From positions 1 to 56,567 of the IMG/VR virus record IMGVR_UViG_3300031237_000257: DNA of 56,567 nucleotides, one strand, 5' to 3'. This document shows, piece by piece, positions 23,946 through 32,931 of the stretch. The DNA comes from a virus. How positions within the stretch are numbered: the first letter of the stretch is position 1; every line of letters starts with the position of its first letter. The translations under genes and the position numbers were made by a program. The notes beneath the pieces were generated by a model. That model searched no databases. It worked only from the letters and a program-made list of their open reading frames with translations, and was not told where the DNA came from.

Positions 23946-24449
23946 TCACGCACGGATAACAAACAACCCACGCCTCTGCAAGTAATCTGCGAATTGTGTA
24001 GCACTCGGCCGGTCCGGCGCTGCCGGCAACAGTCGACCGCTGGTGTTTGGGATCGTGGCGTACTCGCGAGTTACTGCGCCTTCGACACGCTCCAGCGTTA
24101 CAGCACCTTTGCGCTTGTCGATCGGGTCGATGTCGTCCGCGTGGATCTCGGCGGCCAAAGCCATCTGGCCGTACTGGATGCGCGCCGGCAGGTAGTTGTC
24201 GGGCTTGATCTGGCAGTCCAGTTCAACGCCTCGGCGCGGCCAGGCCAACGCCTGATCGCTGTCCGTCTTGCGCCCCTTCCAGGTCTTGCCATCCATCGCC
24301 AAGGCGGCCCGGCGCAGCAACGCTTCTTGCGCAGGCACTTCTGCGGGAATGACCACGCCGAACTTGCCGGCGTACATGACCAGGTCCGCGGCGCTCGCGT
24401 AGCTTTCGGCGTCTGGCTTGCCGGTGCCGTCCTCGATGATGAGTGTCAT
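23946..24449 (-). CDS. Head-tail adaptor (DnaT-like family)
   Basis: The 167-residue protein starts MTLIIEDGTGKPDAESYAS and has the typical KTWKGRKTDSDQALAWPRRG, the signature of the phage family labelled DnaT-like ssDNA-binding. Members sit after the capsid gene and serve as a head-tail connector. The name is historical; no replication role is implied. A hairpin (GGCTACCGG / CCGGTGGCC, one mismatch) lies upstream at 24483-24502. Confidence 0.82.
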   Translation of the reverse strand: MTLIIEDGTGKPDAESYASAADLVMYAGKFGVVIPAEVPAQEALLRRAALAMDGKTWKGRKTDSDQALAWPRRGVELDCQIKPDNYLPARIQYGQMALAAEIHADDIDPIDKRKGAVTLERVEGAVTREYATIPNTSGRLLPAAPDRPSATQFADYLQRRGLFVIRA

Positions 24450-24511
24450 GGATCAACTCGCTGGATTGAGTTTTGAATGATTGGCCACCGGGTTACCGGT
24501 AGCCAGCAGTA

Positions 24512-25084
24512 TCAAGCCTTGGGCAGATCAGCGACGAGTTTTTCCAAGGACTCTTTCGAGGCGTTGGCCCGGTAAGTCACGCCAGCAGCGTCGAGTTTAG
24601 CCTTCAGGACTTCGACTTCCACGCCTTCACCTGCCTTCAGTTCGGCGAGCTCATTGCGCAACGTCTCGTTTTCCGTTGCGAGATCGCCGCGCGCACCGGC
24701 CAACTCGATCATTTGCAGGCGAATGCCGTCGAGCGCATGAAACAGCCGAATTGCGAGTTCACCAGCTTCCGGCTTTTCAATCTCGCCGGCGTCCAGGCCG
24801 TCAATCACAGCGCGGACCGTGTCGCTTTCGATCTGCAGCTTTCCGATCAGGGCTTCCAATTCGACGCGATTGGCACCCGCACCATCGACCGGCACTTGGC
24901 GCGACTCAGCGTCTATCGCCGTCACTTCGACGCCGACATGCTCGTAGGCTTCAACCACCTTCGGCCATGCGCCTACGACCACAACACCGGTCACGCCCGC
25001 TTCTGGGCGATCGAAGTGCTCCGGGTTGCGATAGCGCTTGTCTGGATCAAAGCCGGAGCTTTGAGTGGAATAGATGAGTTCCAT
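24512..25084 (-). CDS. Capsid-associated protein with HeH/LEM-like end
   Basis: The ATG at 25084 (MELIYSTQSSGFDP) has GGAG seven bases upstream, giving 190 residues; an earlier ATG at 25105 has none. The C-terminal 30 residues (VLKAKLDAAGVTYRANASKE) form a HeH/LEM-like small DNA-binding helix pair common in phage head proteins. The middle is coiled coil (ATENETLRNELAELKAG). It probably decorates or completes the head. A perfect hairpin AGCGGCCA-GTAA-TGGCCGCT (25097-25116) precedes it. Confidence 0.68.
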   Translation of the reverse strand: MELIYSTQSSGFDPDKRYRNPEHFDRPEAGVTGVVVVGAWPKVVEAYEHVGVEVTAIDAESRQVPVDGAGANRVELEALIGKLQIESDTVRAVIDGLDAGEIEKPEAGELAIRLFHALDGIRLQMIELAGARGDLATENETLRNELAELKAGEGVEVEVLKAKLDAAGVTYRANASKESLEKLVADLPKA

Positions 25085-25096
25085 GGAAATCTCCGT

Positions 25097-25116
25097 AGCG
25101 GCCATTACTGGCCGCT
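25097..25116 (-). other. Perfect hairpin between the capsid gene and the next gene
   Basis: Minus strand AGCGGCCA-GTAA-TGGCCGCT has a GNRA-type loop and no T run, so it is not a standard terminator. It could be an mRNA processing or stability element adjusting capsid message relative to downstream genes. Confidence 0.55.
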
Positions 25117-25130
25117 GTCGTGGGTGAGCC

Positions 25131-26081
25131 TTAAGGCGTGGTCGTCAGGGTGATCATCACGCCGGCGGTGACTTTGTTGCTGTCGGAGTGTTTGACCCAG
25201 TTGGCCGCCGAACCTACCGCCGCCAAAGTTGGGTTCGCGCCGCCGACCGCGTCCTTCCAGCTGTAACCCAGCACGTCGATGTTAACGGTGCCCTCGGCGC
25301 GGTAGCCGATACCGAGGTTTTCTTCGTCGTCCACGTTGTACGAGCGGAAGCCAGGGGCCTGGGACTCGGTGATCACCACGGCATTCGGCAGCAGGCCGAA
25401 GATCACATCCGCCGGAGCGGTGTCGGTCACCAGTACTGGCTTGCCGAGGGTGCCCGGCAGGCCGCCGTAAATCACGACGCCGGCTTCTTCATAGACCTTG
25501 TTGGCAATTGCCTCGTCAACGATGTCGAAGTAAGCGCTGGAGTGCATGACCCACAGAGCAATGCGGCCGAACTTGTCGCCGAACTTGCGCATACCGCGGG
25601 TCAGCGTCTTCTTGCCGTCGGTTTCGATGTTGGCCGTGACCACCATCCCGGCGTTGGAGCTGATAGCAGCACGCAGCGCTGCGGTGGCGTACTGGATGAA
25701 GCCTTCCAGGGTAGCGTCGGCCACATCGGCGCCGATGATCTGGGAGAACTCATCGACTGGACGACCGCGGCGCTTGAACGCCTCTTCGGTGGTCTGGTAC
25801 GGGCCGTACTTCCACGGAGCCTTGACGCCCACGGCTTCGCCGGCGCCGATCTTCTTGGCGGTTACCTTGCCGACGGAGTTGACGTCGCGGTGCTCAAGCG
25901 AGCCGCCGATCTTGTAGAAAGAGCGCTTGCGGAAGTCGCCTTCGATCAGTTCGTTGTCGAGAACGATCGCCCCGTTGGACGAAGCGTTGAAGACGTCGAG
26001 GTTGTCCTGGACACGCTCCAGGTATGCGGTTTGCGCCTCATCGTTGTAGATGATCAGGTCGCTATTAACGGTTGTAGCCAT
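25131..26081 (-). CDS. Major capsid protein (HK97 fold expected)
   Basis: The 316-residue protein follows the scaffold gene and precedes the connector genes, the fixed position of the coat gene. It has features of this group: DFRKRSFYKIGGSLEHRD, a central LWVMHSSAYFDIVDEAI, and GLPGTLGKPVLVTDTAP in the A-domain. It assembles the icosahedral shell around the scaffold. The separate scaffold and the lack of a protease gene suggest maturation without a capsid protease. Confidence 0.9.
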   Translation of the reverse strand: MATTVNSDLIIYNDEAQTAYLERVQDNLDVFNASSNGAIVLDNELIEGDFRKRSFYKIGGSLEHRDVNSVGKVTAKKIGAGEAVGVKAPWKYGPYQTTEEAFKRRGRPVDEFSQIIGADVADATLEGFIQYATAALRAAISSNAGMVVTANIETDGKKTLTRGMRKFGDKFGRIALWVMHSSAYFDIVDEAIANKVYEEAGVVIYGGLPGTLGKPVLVTDTAPADVIFGLLPNAVVITESQAPGFRSYNVDDEENLGIGYRAEGTVNIDVLGYSWKDAVGGANPTLAAVGSAANWVKHSDSNKVTAGVMITLTTTP

Positions 26082-26093
26082 GGGTTTATCCCC

Positions 26094-26822
26094 TTACTTG
26101 GGCAATGCGAGGTATGCGGTTTGGCCGTGCTTGCGCTGAAAGTCGCGCTTTTGCTCGGAGGTCATTTCGGAGCGTTTGAATGCAGCCTGGCCGCCACCCC
26201 CGCCCGGGGCTTGTGTGCCTGAAGCCCTTGGCCACAGGTGAGGTGCGCTTTCGCGCAGTGATTCCGCCCATTCGAGCGGAGTCAGTGGGGTTTTGCCGTC
26301 TTTGCCGAGGATTGTCTGGCCAGACTCATCGATAGCGACGGCTTCTCCCTCGTCATTCAGTGTGAACACGCCCTTGGCGCGCAGGATGATGTCGTCGGTT
26401 GCTTCAGGTAGAGCACCAGCCTTCAGGGCTGCACCGCGCACCGAGTCGCCCAGGACTTTGCCCTGGAACTTTACGGCGAATGCTTCGGCCTTCTCAGCGC
26501 GGCCGGTGACAGTCTTCAGTTGCTTGTCGTAGTCACCGCGCAGGCGCTCGGTGCGGCGGTTGAATACTTCGTCTACCTTGCCCTCGGTCAGCAGCTTGGT
26601 TTCTTCGTCCTGACCGGCCCGACTGAGTAGGCCTTTGACGGCATCAATGTCGATGCCTTCAAACTGAGTCTCGAACTGAGAGAGCTTGGTGGATGTGTCC
26701 TTCAGCTTGCCCAGCAGCTCAGTGTTCTTAGTTTTCAAGCCCGAGACGGACGCTTCAACAGCAGTCGCGATAGCGGCCTTGATTGCCGGGTTTTCCAGGT
26801 CGATTTCGTTTTCTTCTGCCAC
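26094..26822 (-). CDS. Capsid scaffolding protein
   Basis: The frame starts at a GTG at 26822 behind AAGGGGTG and encodes 242 residues. The N-terminal half is acidic coiled coil (LKTKNTELLGKLKDTSTKLS), and the C-terminal end is basic (FKRSEMTSEQKRDFQRKHGQ), the usual arrangement by which scaffolds bind coat subunits. It lies just upstream of the capsid gene. It should guide shell assembly and leave before or during packaging. Confidence 0.87.
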   Translation of the reverse strand: MAEENEIDLENPAIKAAIATAVEASVSGLKTKNTELLGKLKDTSTKLSQFETQFEGIDIDAVKGLLSRAGQDEETKLLTEGKVDEVFNRRTERLRGDYDKQLKTVTGRAEKAEAFAVKFQGKVLGDSVRGAALKAGALPEATDDIILRAKGVFTLNDEGEAVAIDESGQTILGKDGKTPLTPLEWAESLRESAPHLWPRASGTQAPGGGGGQAAFKRSEMTSEQKRDFQRKHGQTAYLALPK

Positions 26823-26865
26823 GTTGATGCACCCCTTGGGTTTGGTCTGCCCGCTTTGCAGGCAT

Positions 26866-26887
26866 AAAAAAACCGCCCGGAGGCGGT
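26866..26887 (-). terminator. Intrinsic terminator upstream of the scaffold gene
   Basis: Minus strand ACCGCC-TCCG-GGCGGT is followed by TTTTTTT. It separates the 249-residue cargo gene from the scaffold gene. Confidence 0.82.
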
Positions 26888-26940
26888 GTATTCATAAAAG
26901 ATCTGGAAATTAATCGAGTGAGTTTGGACTTAGTAAAAAA

Positions 26941-27690
26941 TTAATCCTTGGATACGTTTTTTCGAAGTTCGGCAAAAAACGCTCCGTCGCGCTCTTTCTT
27001 TTCTCGTGCGTCTTTCTCCGCATCCGCCCTTTGTTTAGCTATCACACTGGAAAAAAAATCAGCTATCAGAGTCGGAGCCAGCTCATGAGAAATATCGTCG
27101 TGAGCCAACCTGATAACCAGCTTAGCTTTTCCGATCCGATAAGACTCTAGAGCAGCGAAGTACTCTTCGTTTACTCCATAATCATAGTCACGTGGGCCAA
27201 CGCCTTGATCCTGCAGGGAGGCAACAATGGGGGATACCAATCCCTTTGCAAACTCTTCGAAGTTGTCATCATCAACCTCAATCAACTGCTGTACGTCTCC
27301 ACGCTCCAGCCGCTGAGGAAATCGCACGTTGAGTCGTTCAGTTACCGAGAGAGGGAGCTTGTACCTAAGCTCCTTCAGATGAATCTCAGCTCCCAATACT
27401 GTGACAGGTATTAATCCCTCGGAAACGATACGTAGCGACCATGAACGCTGCGCGCTCTTATCGATGATTAAAGTCCTGATTCGATCTTTCTGAGACTGAG
27501 TAAACGATTGCCACAACGCGACACCGACAGCAAAAAAAGCACCAGTTCCCGCAACCCAATCACCCAAGCTCCCCCAGTTCAGCACATACCTTGTAGTCGA
27601 ACTCGGGTTCATATTTATGCCCACGGTCATACCTAGAAGACCGCTTATTACGCTGGTTACGAGCAATCCAAGCCCAATGAAATATCTCAT
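26941..27690 (-). CDS. Membrane-anchored cargo protein of unknown function
   Basis: The 249-residue protein has two N-terminal hydrophobic segments (residues about 4-25 and 44-62, GDWVAGTGAFFAVGVALWQS) and a soluble C-terminal part ending in a charged helix (KQRADAEKDAREKKERDG). It is inserted between the gp7-type gene and the scaffold gene, has GGAGG before its ATG, a terminator behind it and a higher AT content than its neighbours. The membrane segment resembles the N-terminus of the putative abortive-infection protein at 52165-53085. A superinfection-exclusion role is possible; no domain confirms it. Confidence 0.7.
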   Translation of the reverse strand: MRYFIGLGLLVTSVISGLLGMTVGINMNPSSTTRYVLNWGSLGDWVAGTGAFFAVGVALWQSFTQSQKDRIRTLIIDKSAQRSWSLRIVSEGLIPVTVLGAEIHLKELRYKLPLSVTERLNVRFPQRLERGDVQQLIEVDDDNFEEFAKGLVSPIVASLQDQGVGPRDYDYGVNEEYFAALESYRIGKAKLVIRLAHDDISHELAPTLIADFFSSVIAKQRADAEKDAREKKERDGAFFAELRKNVSKD

Positions 27691-27714
27691 ACTGCCTCCG
27701 TTTGAAAGGAGGCG

Positions 27715-28803
27715 TTATACCAATCCTGCACGCTCGAACGCCAGCGGCTCTAGCCCCTTCATCTGCGTCAGGGTCAGCGGAGTGAAGTTGCGGTCAAGCT
27801 GCAGCTCCGCGAAACGCTGAACGTTCAGACCACCTTCACGAAACAACTTCGCCCGCACGGGACCGATCGCCACATCCTGAAACGTCGCGGGCTGCTGCTG
27901 AAGCCAGTGGTAATAGTCGAGGCTCGCGCTGACCTGGCCCGCGCCATCTGCCCCTACTGAGGCCCGCGTGGCGCCCTTGACGAACAGCTCGCTGAGCTTG
28001 GTCAGCAGAATGAATGTGGTGCGGCAGTTCGGGTGAAACGGCGGTCGAGGGCCAGAGGTAACTGGGAAGCGCCGCTTGTCCATCGAGCGACATTGCTGGC
28101 TGGTCTTGCTATCCAGCGTGGCGACCATTTCGATTTCGGAAACGATATCCGTATTGGCCTTGGCCACTTCCATGCGCGCCTGTGATGACACATGCTGAAT
28201 CGCGGTGTGCACGACCGTGCTGGCATTTCGATTGGTCGTTGCCAGGACGCCGTCCTTGTACCCCGCCGCCTTGGTGCCGCGAATAATGCGGATGACCTGG
28301 AAGTTCGTCTGCCCTTCAAAGAAACCCTGCCGGATCGTGCCCGTGACACGCTCCCGCTCGGCAGTGGCCCAACCTTTGATGAACGACTTCAGCAGCTTCC
28401 CGCCGCCGGTACCGCGCACGCTGAGTGGATTCGTCAGCACCGCCGCTCTGATAGCTGCAGCCGTCGGCGCCGTAACATCAAACGACACGCCGACTGGCGC
28501 AGACCTGGCCAGGCTCGTAGCCTCAAACTCAGCTTCGTAGTTGGCAATGTCGATCAGATCGAGATTCAGCTGCACGCTGTAGCGGTCGAAGATGCCCAGC
28601 AGTAGGCTATCAACTTCCTTCAGCAGTGCTTCCAGGCGCGTCGTGTTGTACTCGGTCAGGTCCGACTGGGTGAGCCGTCCGCGGATCGAGCGATCAATCT
28701 CCTTGAGGAAAGGTGCGAACTTGCCGGCCTCCCCCGCCTTCAGCTTTTCGAGGAAGACCGCATGCCGGATCGTGGCGTCAAGGATTGCTTGGTTTGCCGC
28801 CAT
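27715..28803 (-). CDS. Minor head protein, SPP1 gp7 / Mu F type
   Basis: The 362-residue protein has the C-terminal MuF-type motif SQQCRSMDKRRFPVTSG followed by PPFHPNCRTTFI, seen at about residues 235-265. The N-terminal part is helical. Such proteins bind the portal and may enter the cell with DNA. The start ATG at 28803 overlaps the portal gene end by 26 bases and follows GAGGA. Confidence 0.88.
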   Translation of the reverse strand: MAANQAILDATIRHAVFLEKLKAGEAGKFAPFLKEIDRSIRGRLTQSDLTEYNTTRLEALLKEVDSLLLGIFDRYSVQLNLDLIDIANYEAEFEATSLARSAPVGVSFDVTAPTAAAIRAAVLTNPLSVRGTGGGKLLKSFIKGWATAERERVTGTIRQGFFEGQTNFQVIRIIRGTKAAGYKDGVLATTNRNASTVVHTAIQHVSSQARMEVAKANTDIVSEIEMVATLDSKTSQQCRSMDKRRFPVTSGPRPPFHPNCRTTFILLTKLSELFVKGATRASVGADGAGQVSASLDYYHWLQQQPATFQDVAIGPVRAKLFREGGLNVQRFAELQLDRNFTPLTLTQMKGLEPLAFERAGLV

Positions 28804-30193
28804 TCAATATGTCCTCGTCGTCCAAGCCCAGGCCGTCGCTCTGCTCTTGCAGCTCGCCATCGATCTGCTGGTCTGTGCGCTCCGGGGCAATCAAGCCCAG
28901 TTTGCGCAGGTAAGACCGCAGATCCGCCTTCGCGAATCCGCCGTTTTGCCACAAGCCAACCAAGGCCGTGATCATCTGTGGATCAGCCGTCAGCTCGACG
29001 AATTCCTGATTGACCTGGTACGCAACCTTGTCGGTGATGCCCATGTAAAGGCCGCACCACATGATCGCCCGGGTGTATGCCTCGCTGACGTTTGCCACGC
29101 AGCCGGCGAGCACCGATGTCGACGCAGATTGATCGCCACGTGACTCGGTAGCCGTTTTGGCAGCCAGAGAAGCGACGACCATGCGAGCGCCCAGTTCGAT
29201 CATCATCTGGTTCTTGTCGGCCATAGCCTCTTTCACCAGCGTGTTCGGTAACGGCTGCGCGTAGCCGAACGCGCCACCGACCGGTAGCAACATTGGCGCC
29301 CGGGAGCCGACGTAGACGCCCTTCTCCTCTAGCAGCTTCACCCACTGCTCGGTCAGCCCGGAAATCCAAGGCTGAGCCTGTCCACACCAGAAGACGCTGT
29401 CTTCGTAGTCCGCACTGTTGCGGTAGTGCCCAAGGTTGATCATCGCGATGTCGTATAGGGGCGACTCGTCGATAGTCGGATCGTTGTTTTGTGCGCCGAT
29501 GAAGGTGAACGGGATTTCCTTGAGGCGTCCGGTAATACCTTCAGGCGTGAATGTATCCGTAACCTCAAGTGGGCCGCCGCCTCTTGGGCCAGAACGGCGC
29601 CAAACCCGACAGACAAACCCTTCCACCTCAAGCGCAAGCTCGCGGAACTGTTCGACGGCTTTGAAGCCGAAGCCGTCCTCAACTTCTATCATTTCGCGCA
29701 GCACAACCAGGGTTAGCACGTTATGGCCGTTCACCATGCCGGTACGCCAGTTGATGATGTCCTCGGCGCAGTAAGACAGAATCACCGAGTGACCTCCCGC
29801 ACCATCATCTTGGTGGTAATCGACGTACAGGCCGTGACGACCCGCCTCAAGAACCTTTTCCAAGGTGCCTTGCGAGTGCTGGTAGATGCTCACCCCGGAC
29901 CCGTTGGCGTTGTCCTGCAAGTACTCCAGCTTTTTCGGCACGGTGAGCGTCGGGTCTTTGTGGAAGGCCAGGCCCAACAAGCCGTTGCGCGTGTGGCCAG
30001 TAGCATTCTTGAACACTGCTCGCTCACGGTAAGCCTTGTTTCGATCGGCGTTCTCCGGCGACTTGTCGTGCGCGTTGATGTACGGCAGGCGAGAAACCAC
30101 CCGGTGCTGGCCGGCGCAGACATCACGCACGGTTGCCCAGCGGTCCAGCACTTCGATGTAGTCCGCCCGTTTGAAGGAAACGTCGTTGCTCAT
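28778..30193 (-). CDS. Portal protein (DUF4055 type)
   Basis: The ATG at 30193 (MSNDVSFKRADYIEVLDRW) overlaps the terminase stop (ATGA) and gives 471 residues; the longer frame to 30373 lies inside the terminase gene. The opening ADYIEVLDRWATVRDVCAGQ and the following ARGLLGLAFHKDPTL-like stretch (here GHTRNGLLGLAFHKDPTL) are typical of the DUF4055 portal family. The dodecameric portal forms the DNA gate and binds the terminase. Confidence 0.9.
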   Translation of the reverse strand: MSNDVSFKRADYIEVLDRWATVRDVCAGQHRVVSRLPYINAHDKSPENADRNKAYRERAVFKNATGHTRNGLLGLAFHKDPTLTVPKKLEYLQDNANGSGVSIYQHSQGTLEKVLEAGRHGLYVDYHQDDGAGGHSVILSYCAEDIINWRTGMVNGHNVLTLVVLREMIEVEDGFGFKAVEQFRELALEVEGFVCRVWRRSGPRGGGPLEVTDTFTPEGITGRLKEIPFTFIGAQNNDPTIDESPLYDIAMINLGHYRNSADYEDSVFWCGQAQPWISGLTEQWVKLLEEKGVYVGSRAPMLLPVGGAFGYAQPLPNTLVKEAMADKNQMMIELGARMVVASLAAKTATESRGDQSASTSVLAGCVANVSEAYTRAIMWCGLYMGITDKVAYQVNQEFVELTADPQMITALVGLWQNGGFAKADLRSYLRKLGLIAPERTDQQIDGELQEQSDGLGLDDEDILNGGKPSNP

Positions 30194-31677
30194 CGGGCGT
30201 ATCCCATTTTTATAGAGGTGGCCGGCTTCCTGGCGCTCTTCGCCACAGCGAAGTACCGGAATCCGTCGGAGCCGTGAGAGGTCCAGTCGTGAAGCGGTTT
30301 GTCTTTCCAGCAACCACGCTTGTCGTCCCACTCCTTGCGATAGTTCTCCAGACAGGCGATGCCCTTCTCGCATTTCGACTCATCGAAAACGCAAAGTGGG
30401 AGGATCTCCCGGACCTGCTCAATGCCGTCATTGATGCCAATCTTCGGGACCACCTGGAACGTCATGCAGTACTTCTGCCCGTCGATCTCGTATCCCTCGC
30501 GGGCCAGCTCCCGGCGGGTCTTAGCATCGCTGCCGAACTCACGGTTATCGATGTCATGCGGCCCCCAGTGCTCGGAATAGGTGTAACCCTTGTCCTTGAG
30601 TACCTTCATGTAATGCCGCAGGCCTTCGCCGCTGTTCTCGTAGTAGTCGATGACATGGAATTCTTCGCCGACCTGACGCACGAACCAGATGGCAGTGGAG
30701 TCGCCAACGCCGATATCCCAGAAGGTCATCACCGGTAGGTGACTGTTGTTCGGTATCGCGCCGATGCGCTGCTGGGCGTAAAGCTTGGTCAGCTGCTGGG
30801 CGTAATAGGCGCCTTCAACCGACTGCTGGAAGGCTTCGACAGGTATCGACGGGTATTCCCGCTTCATGTCGTCGCCGAGCGTCTTCTCCTTGGCCGAGTA
30901 CCAGGCGCGCTGGCCGTCGTTCGTGACTATGCCGTGCTTGGCGTGCAGCTCGTTGAAGTAGTCGGTCAAGCGCTGCGGGATGACCACATCAGTGGGGTCA
31001 AGCCGATAGGCTTTGTTCTTCCACCAACTGAAGAAGAAGAATTTCCAGTCCAGCAAGCCCAAGGGCACGCCAGCCAGTTGCTGGCGCTCAGCACTCTGCG
31101 AATAATCGAAAAAGTAGCCGGCCCGGCCTTCCGCCGTCGATTCAATCGTGACGAAGCAGTCGGTGGCCACAGCCTCGAAGGCGCCGGTGACAATCTCACG
31201 GGCCTTGTGAGGGAACTTGGCGCAGATCTTCCCGAACTCGGACACGTGCAGATAACGCAGCGTGCCGCCCCGGAACGACGTGGAAACGTAAATCGAGCCG
31301 CCTTTGCTGAACACCAGCTCGCCAGCCGCATCGTTGCTCGCCGGGTTGGCAGCGCGGATTTCAGCAGGCAGGTTGTCGTAAGCGTACTTCACCTTCTCCC
31401 GGAACAGTCGCTTGGCGTCGTTCAGGGTGTGCGCGATGAGTGCGCACTTGGCCGACTCGAACAGCGCCGCGTCCAATTGGATGATGCAGCACTCAGTGGT
31501 AAAGCCGAGTTGCCGAGCCTTCAGGATAATGTTCCGGGTGTGCATCCCATCGAAGTACTCGATCTGCTCGTCCGTCATCCGGAAGCGGACCTTCTTGCCC
31601 GCCTTGTCCGTGATGAAGTAGAGATTGTTCAGGCGCCAACGCTTGTCCCGGAGCAGCTTCAAGTGCTCGGGCTTCAT
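30190..31677 (-). CDS. terL: Terminase large subunit
   Basis: The 495-residue protein has a Walker A-like ATPase motif LKARQLGFTT at residues 52-61 and a Walker B-like stretch LRYLHVSEFG at 140-149, with Glu147 as the likely catalytic carboxylate (SE in place of the common DE). The C-terminal nuclease domain starts near TFWDIGVGDSTAIWFV with its first Asp. It cuts concatemeric DNA and drives it into the head through the portal. The ATG follows AAGGAA. Confidence 0.95.
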   Translation of the reverse strand: MKPEHLKLLRDKRWRLNNLYFITDKAGKKVRFRMTDEQIEYFDGMHTRNIILKARQLGFTTECCIIQLDAALFESAKCALIAHTLNDAKRLFREKVKYAYDNLPAEIRAANPASNDAAGELVFSKGGSIYVSTSFRGGTLRYLHVSEFGKICAKFPHKAREIVTGAFEAVATDCFVTIESTAEGRAGYFFDYSQSAERQQLAGVPLGLLDWKFFFFSWWKNKAYRLDPTDVVIPQRLTDYFNELHAKHGIVTNDGQRAWYSAKEKTLGDDMKREYPSIPVEAFQQSVEGAYYAQQLTKLYAQQRIGAIPNNSHLPVMTFWDIGVGDSTAIWFVRQVGEEFHVIDYYENSGEGLRHYMKVLKDKGYTYSEHWGPHDIDNREFGSDAKTRRELAREGYEIDGQKYCMTFQVVPKIGINDGIEQVREILPLCVFDESKCEKGIACLENYRKEWDDKRGCWKDKPLHDWTSHGSDGFRYFAVAKSARKPATSIKMGYAR

Positions 31678-31678
31678 G

Positions 31679-32278
31679 TCAGGCTTCCTTCGATAGCTCG
31701 TCCATCAGGGTAGAGAGTTCATCGGCATCAGCGGATTTCTCTTTTTCGTCCAGGCCGAACGCTTGGCGTTCCAGAACTTGGAGGTTCTTCATCGCCGAGG
31801 AAAGCTGGAACAGGGTTTTTGAGTTGCTTGGTAGCGCTACGGCGGCAAGCATTGAGGCGCGGCGCATGCCGTTGTTGTCCTCGTCCGTCTCATCGATGAT
31901 CGCGTCTTCGATCTCTTCGCGGCGCTGGATGGTGTTGAGCAAATCATCCATAAGCAGGTTCGCGAGATTCGTAGCCTTGCGAATGTCTCTGCGATGGCTG
32001 CGAACCACCCGAGCGCCCTCTTCTGCTGCCTCTTCGATGATCTCGGCATCAAGTTCGCAGTTCGCGCCTTGGTCGTTGCGAACCTCGCCGCGAACTAGCT
32101 TGCTGCGAACCTCTTTCCGCACCTGGTCAGAAAGGTCTCTCTCCCATCCGTGAGCCTTCGCTCTCTTCCGGATTGCGGTGTCACTTACACCCTGACGCTC
32201 TGCGATGGTTCTGATGGAGAGCGACCCAGCCCGGTAGGCGCGCTCGATTGCCTCCCAGTCGGGTTGCTTGGTGCTCAT
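31679..32278 (-). CDS. terS: Terminase small subunit
   Basis: The 199-residue protein has an N-terminal helix-turn-helix (AIERAYRAGSLSIRTIAERQ then SDTAIRKRAKAHGWERDL), the DNA-recognition part of small terminases. A long helical oligomerisation region follows (residues about 75-165). It binds the packaging site, which in many phages lies in or near this gene. It ends one base before the large subunit start. Confidence 0.9.
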   Translation of the reverse strand: MSTKQPDWEAIERAYRAGSLSIRTIAERQGVSDTAIRKRAKAHGWERDLSDQVRKEVRSKLVRGEVRNDQGANCELDAEIIEEAAEEGARVVRSHRRDIRKATNLANLLMDDLLNTIQRREEIEDAIIDETDEDNNGMRRASMLAAVALPSNSKTLFQLSSAMKNLQVLERQAFGLDEKEKSADADELSTLMDELSKEA

Positions 32279-32349
32279 AGATCTATCTCTTGCGCTTGAA
32301 ATAGTGGCTGTTTGCCGGTATTGGTGCTTTTTTATCTAGGAATATTTGC

Positions 32350-32883
32350 ATGGCGCTTTCAATACCTGCAGCCGCTCGATCCTTCATTCGTATCTCAGTT
32401 CAAGGAGCCGGGGTCGCAGCGCTCATCACCATTGCTTACACGATGTGGAACGACTCAAAAGTGGAGTCATCTGCTAACGGGGAGACCAAAGCGCTACTTA
32501 CTATCACTACTAAACAGCTTGAAGAGAGCAAGGCTGAGAACCTGAAGCTACAAGATGAGAAAAAACAGGCGCAGTCAACGGCGGATAATCTCTATCAGCA
32601 GTTACTCAATGAGCAGGTCGATAACAAATACACCAAGAAGCTCTTGGGGGAGGCGAACACAAAGATCAGAACCCAAGAACTCCAACTTGAGCAATTAGCC
32701 AGGCTAGCGAAGTCAACTGACCCTTGTGCCGAAGTAAAACTTCAGATCTCAGAAATAGAGAAGCTGCTTCGACGCCCGAGCTACGATGCGTTTGCTCCAC
32801 AAGGCGAACAACGAGACCAGCTGGCTGTGACTCTTCACGAAAAAAACAATACATTGAATATCTGCTTGGGCGCTCGCGGATGA
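32350..32883 (+). CDS. Membrane-anchored coiled-coil protein, antisense cargo
   Basis: The 177-residue protein has one membrane span near residues 15-31 (VQGAGVAALITIAYTMW) and then coiled coil (residues about 40-125, KQLEESKAENLKLQDEKKQA). It lies on the opposite strand between the holin and terminase genes and is AT-rich. AGGA precedes the ATG by nine bases. It resembles the i-spanin layout, but the real spanin pair is at the other end of the operon. Function unknown. Confidence 0.65.
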   Translation: MALSIPAAARSFIRISVQGAGVAALITIAYTMWNDSKVESSANGETKALLTITTKQLEESKAENLKLQDEKKQAQSTADNLYQQLLNEQVDNKYTKKLLGEANTKIRTQELQLEQLARLAKSTDPCAEVKLQISEIEKLLRRPSYDAFAPQGEQRDQLAVTLHEKNNTLNICLGARG

Positions 32884-32931
32884 TCATAGATGGCGCGACA
32901 CGATTTGATGATTCGCGAAACGTGTCGCTGA

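Noticed and set aside
25188-26222. 344-codon plus-strand frame opposite the capsid and scaffold genes
   Set aside because: It mirrors the capsid gene, and the sequence resembles no protein family; high-GC antisense frames are often open.
32350-32883. Second i-spanin
   Set aside because: It has the membrane-plus-coiled-coil layout but faces away from the late operon and has no embedded lipoprotein frame.
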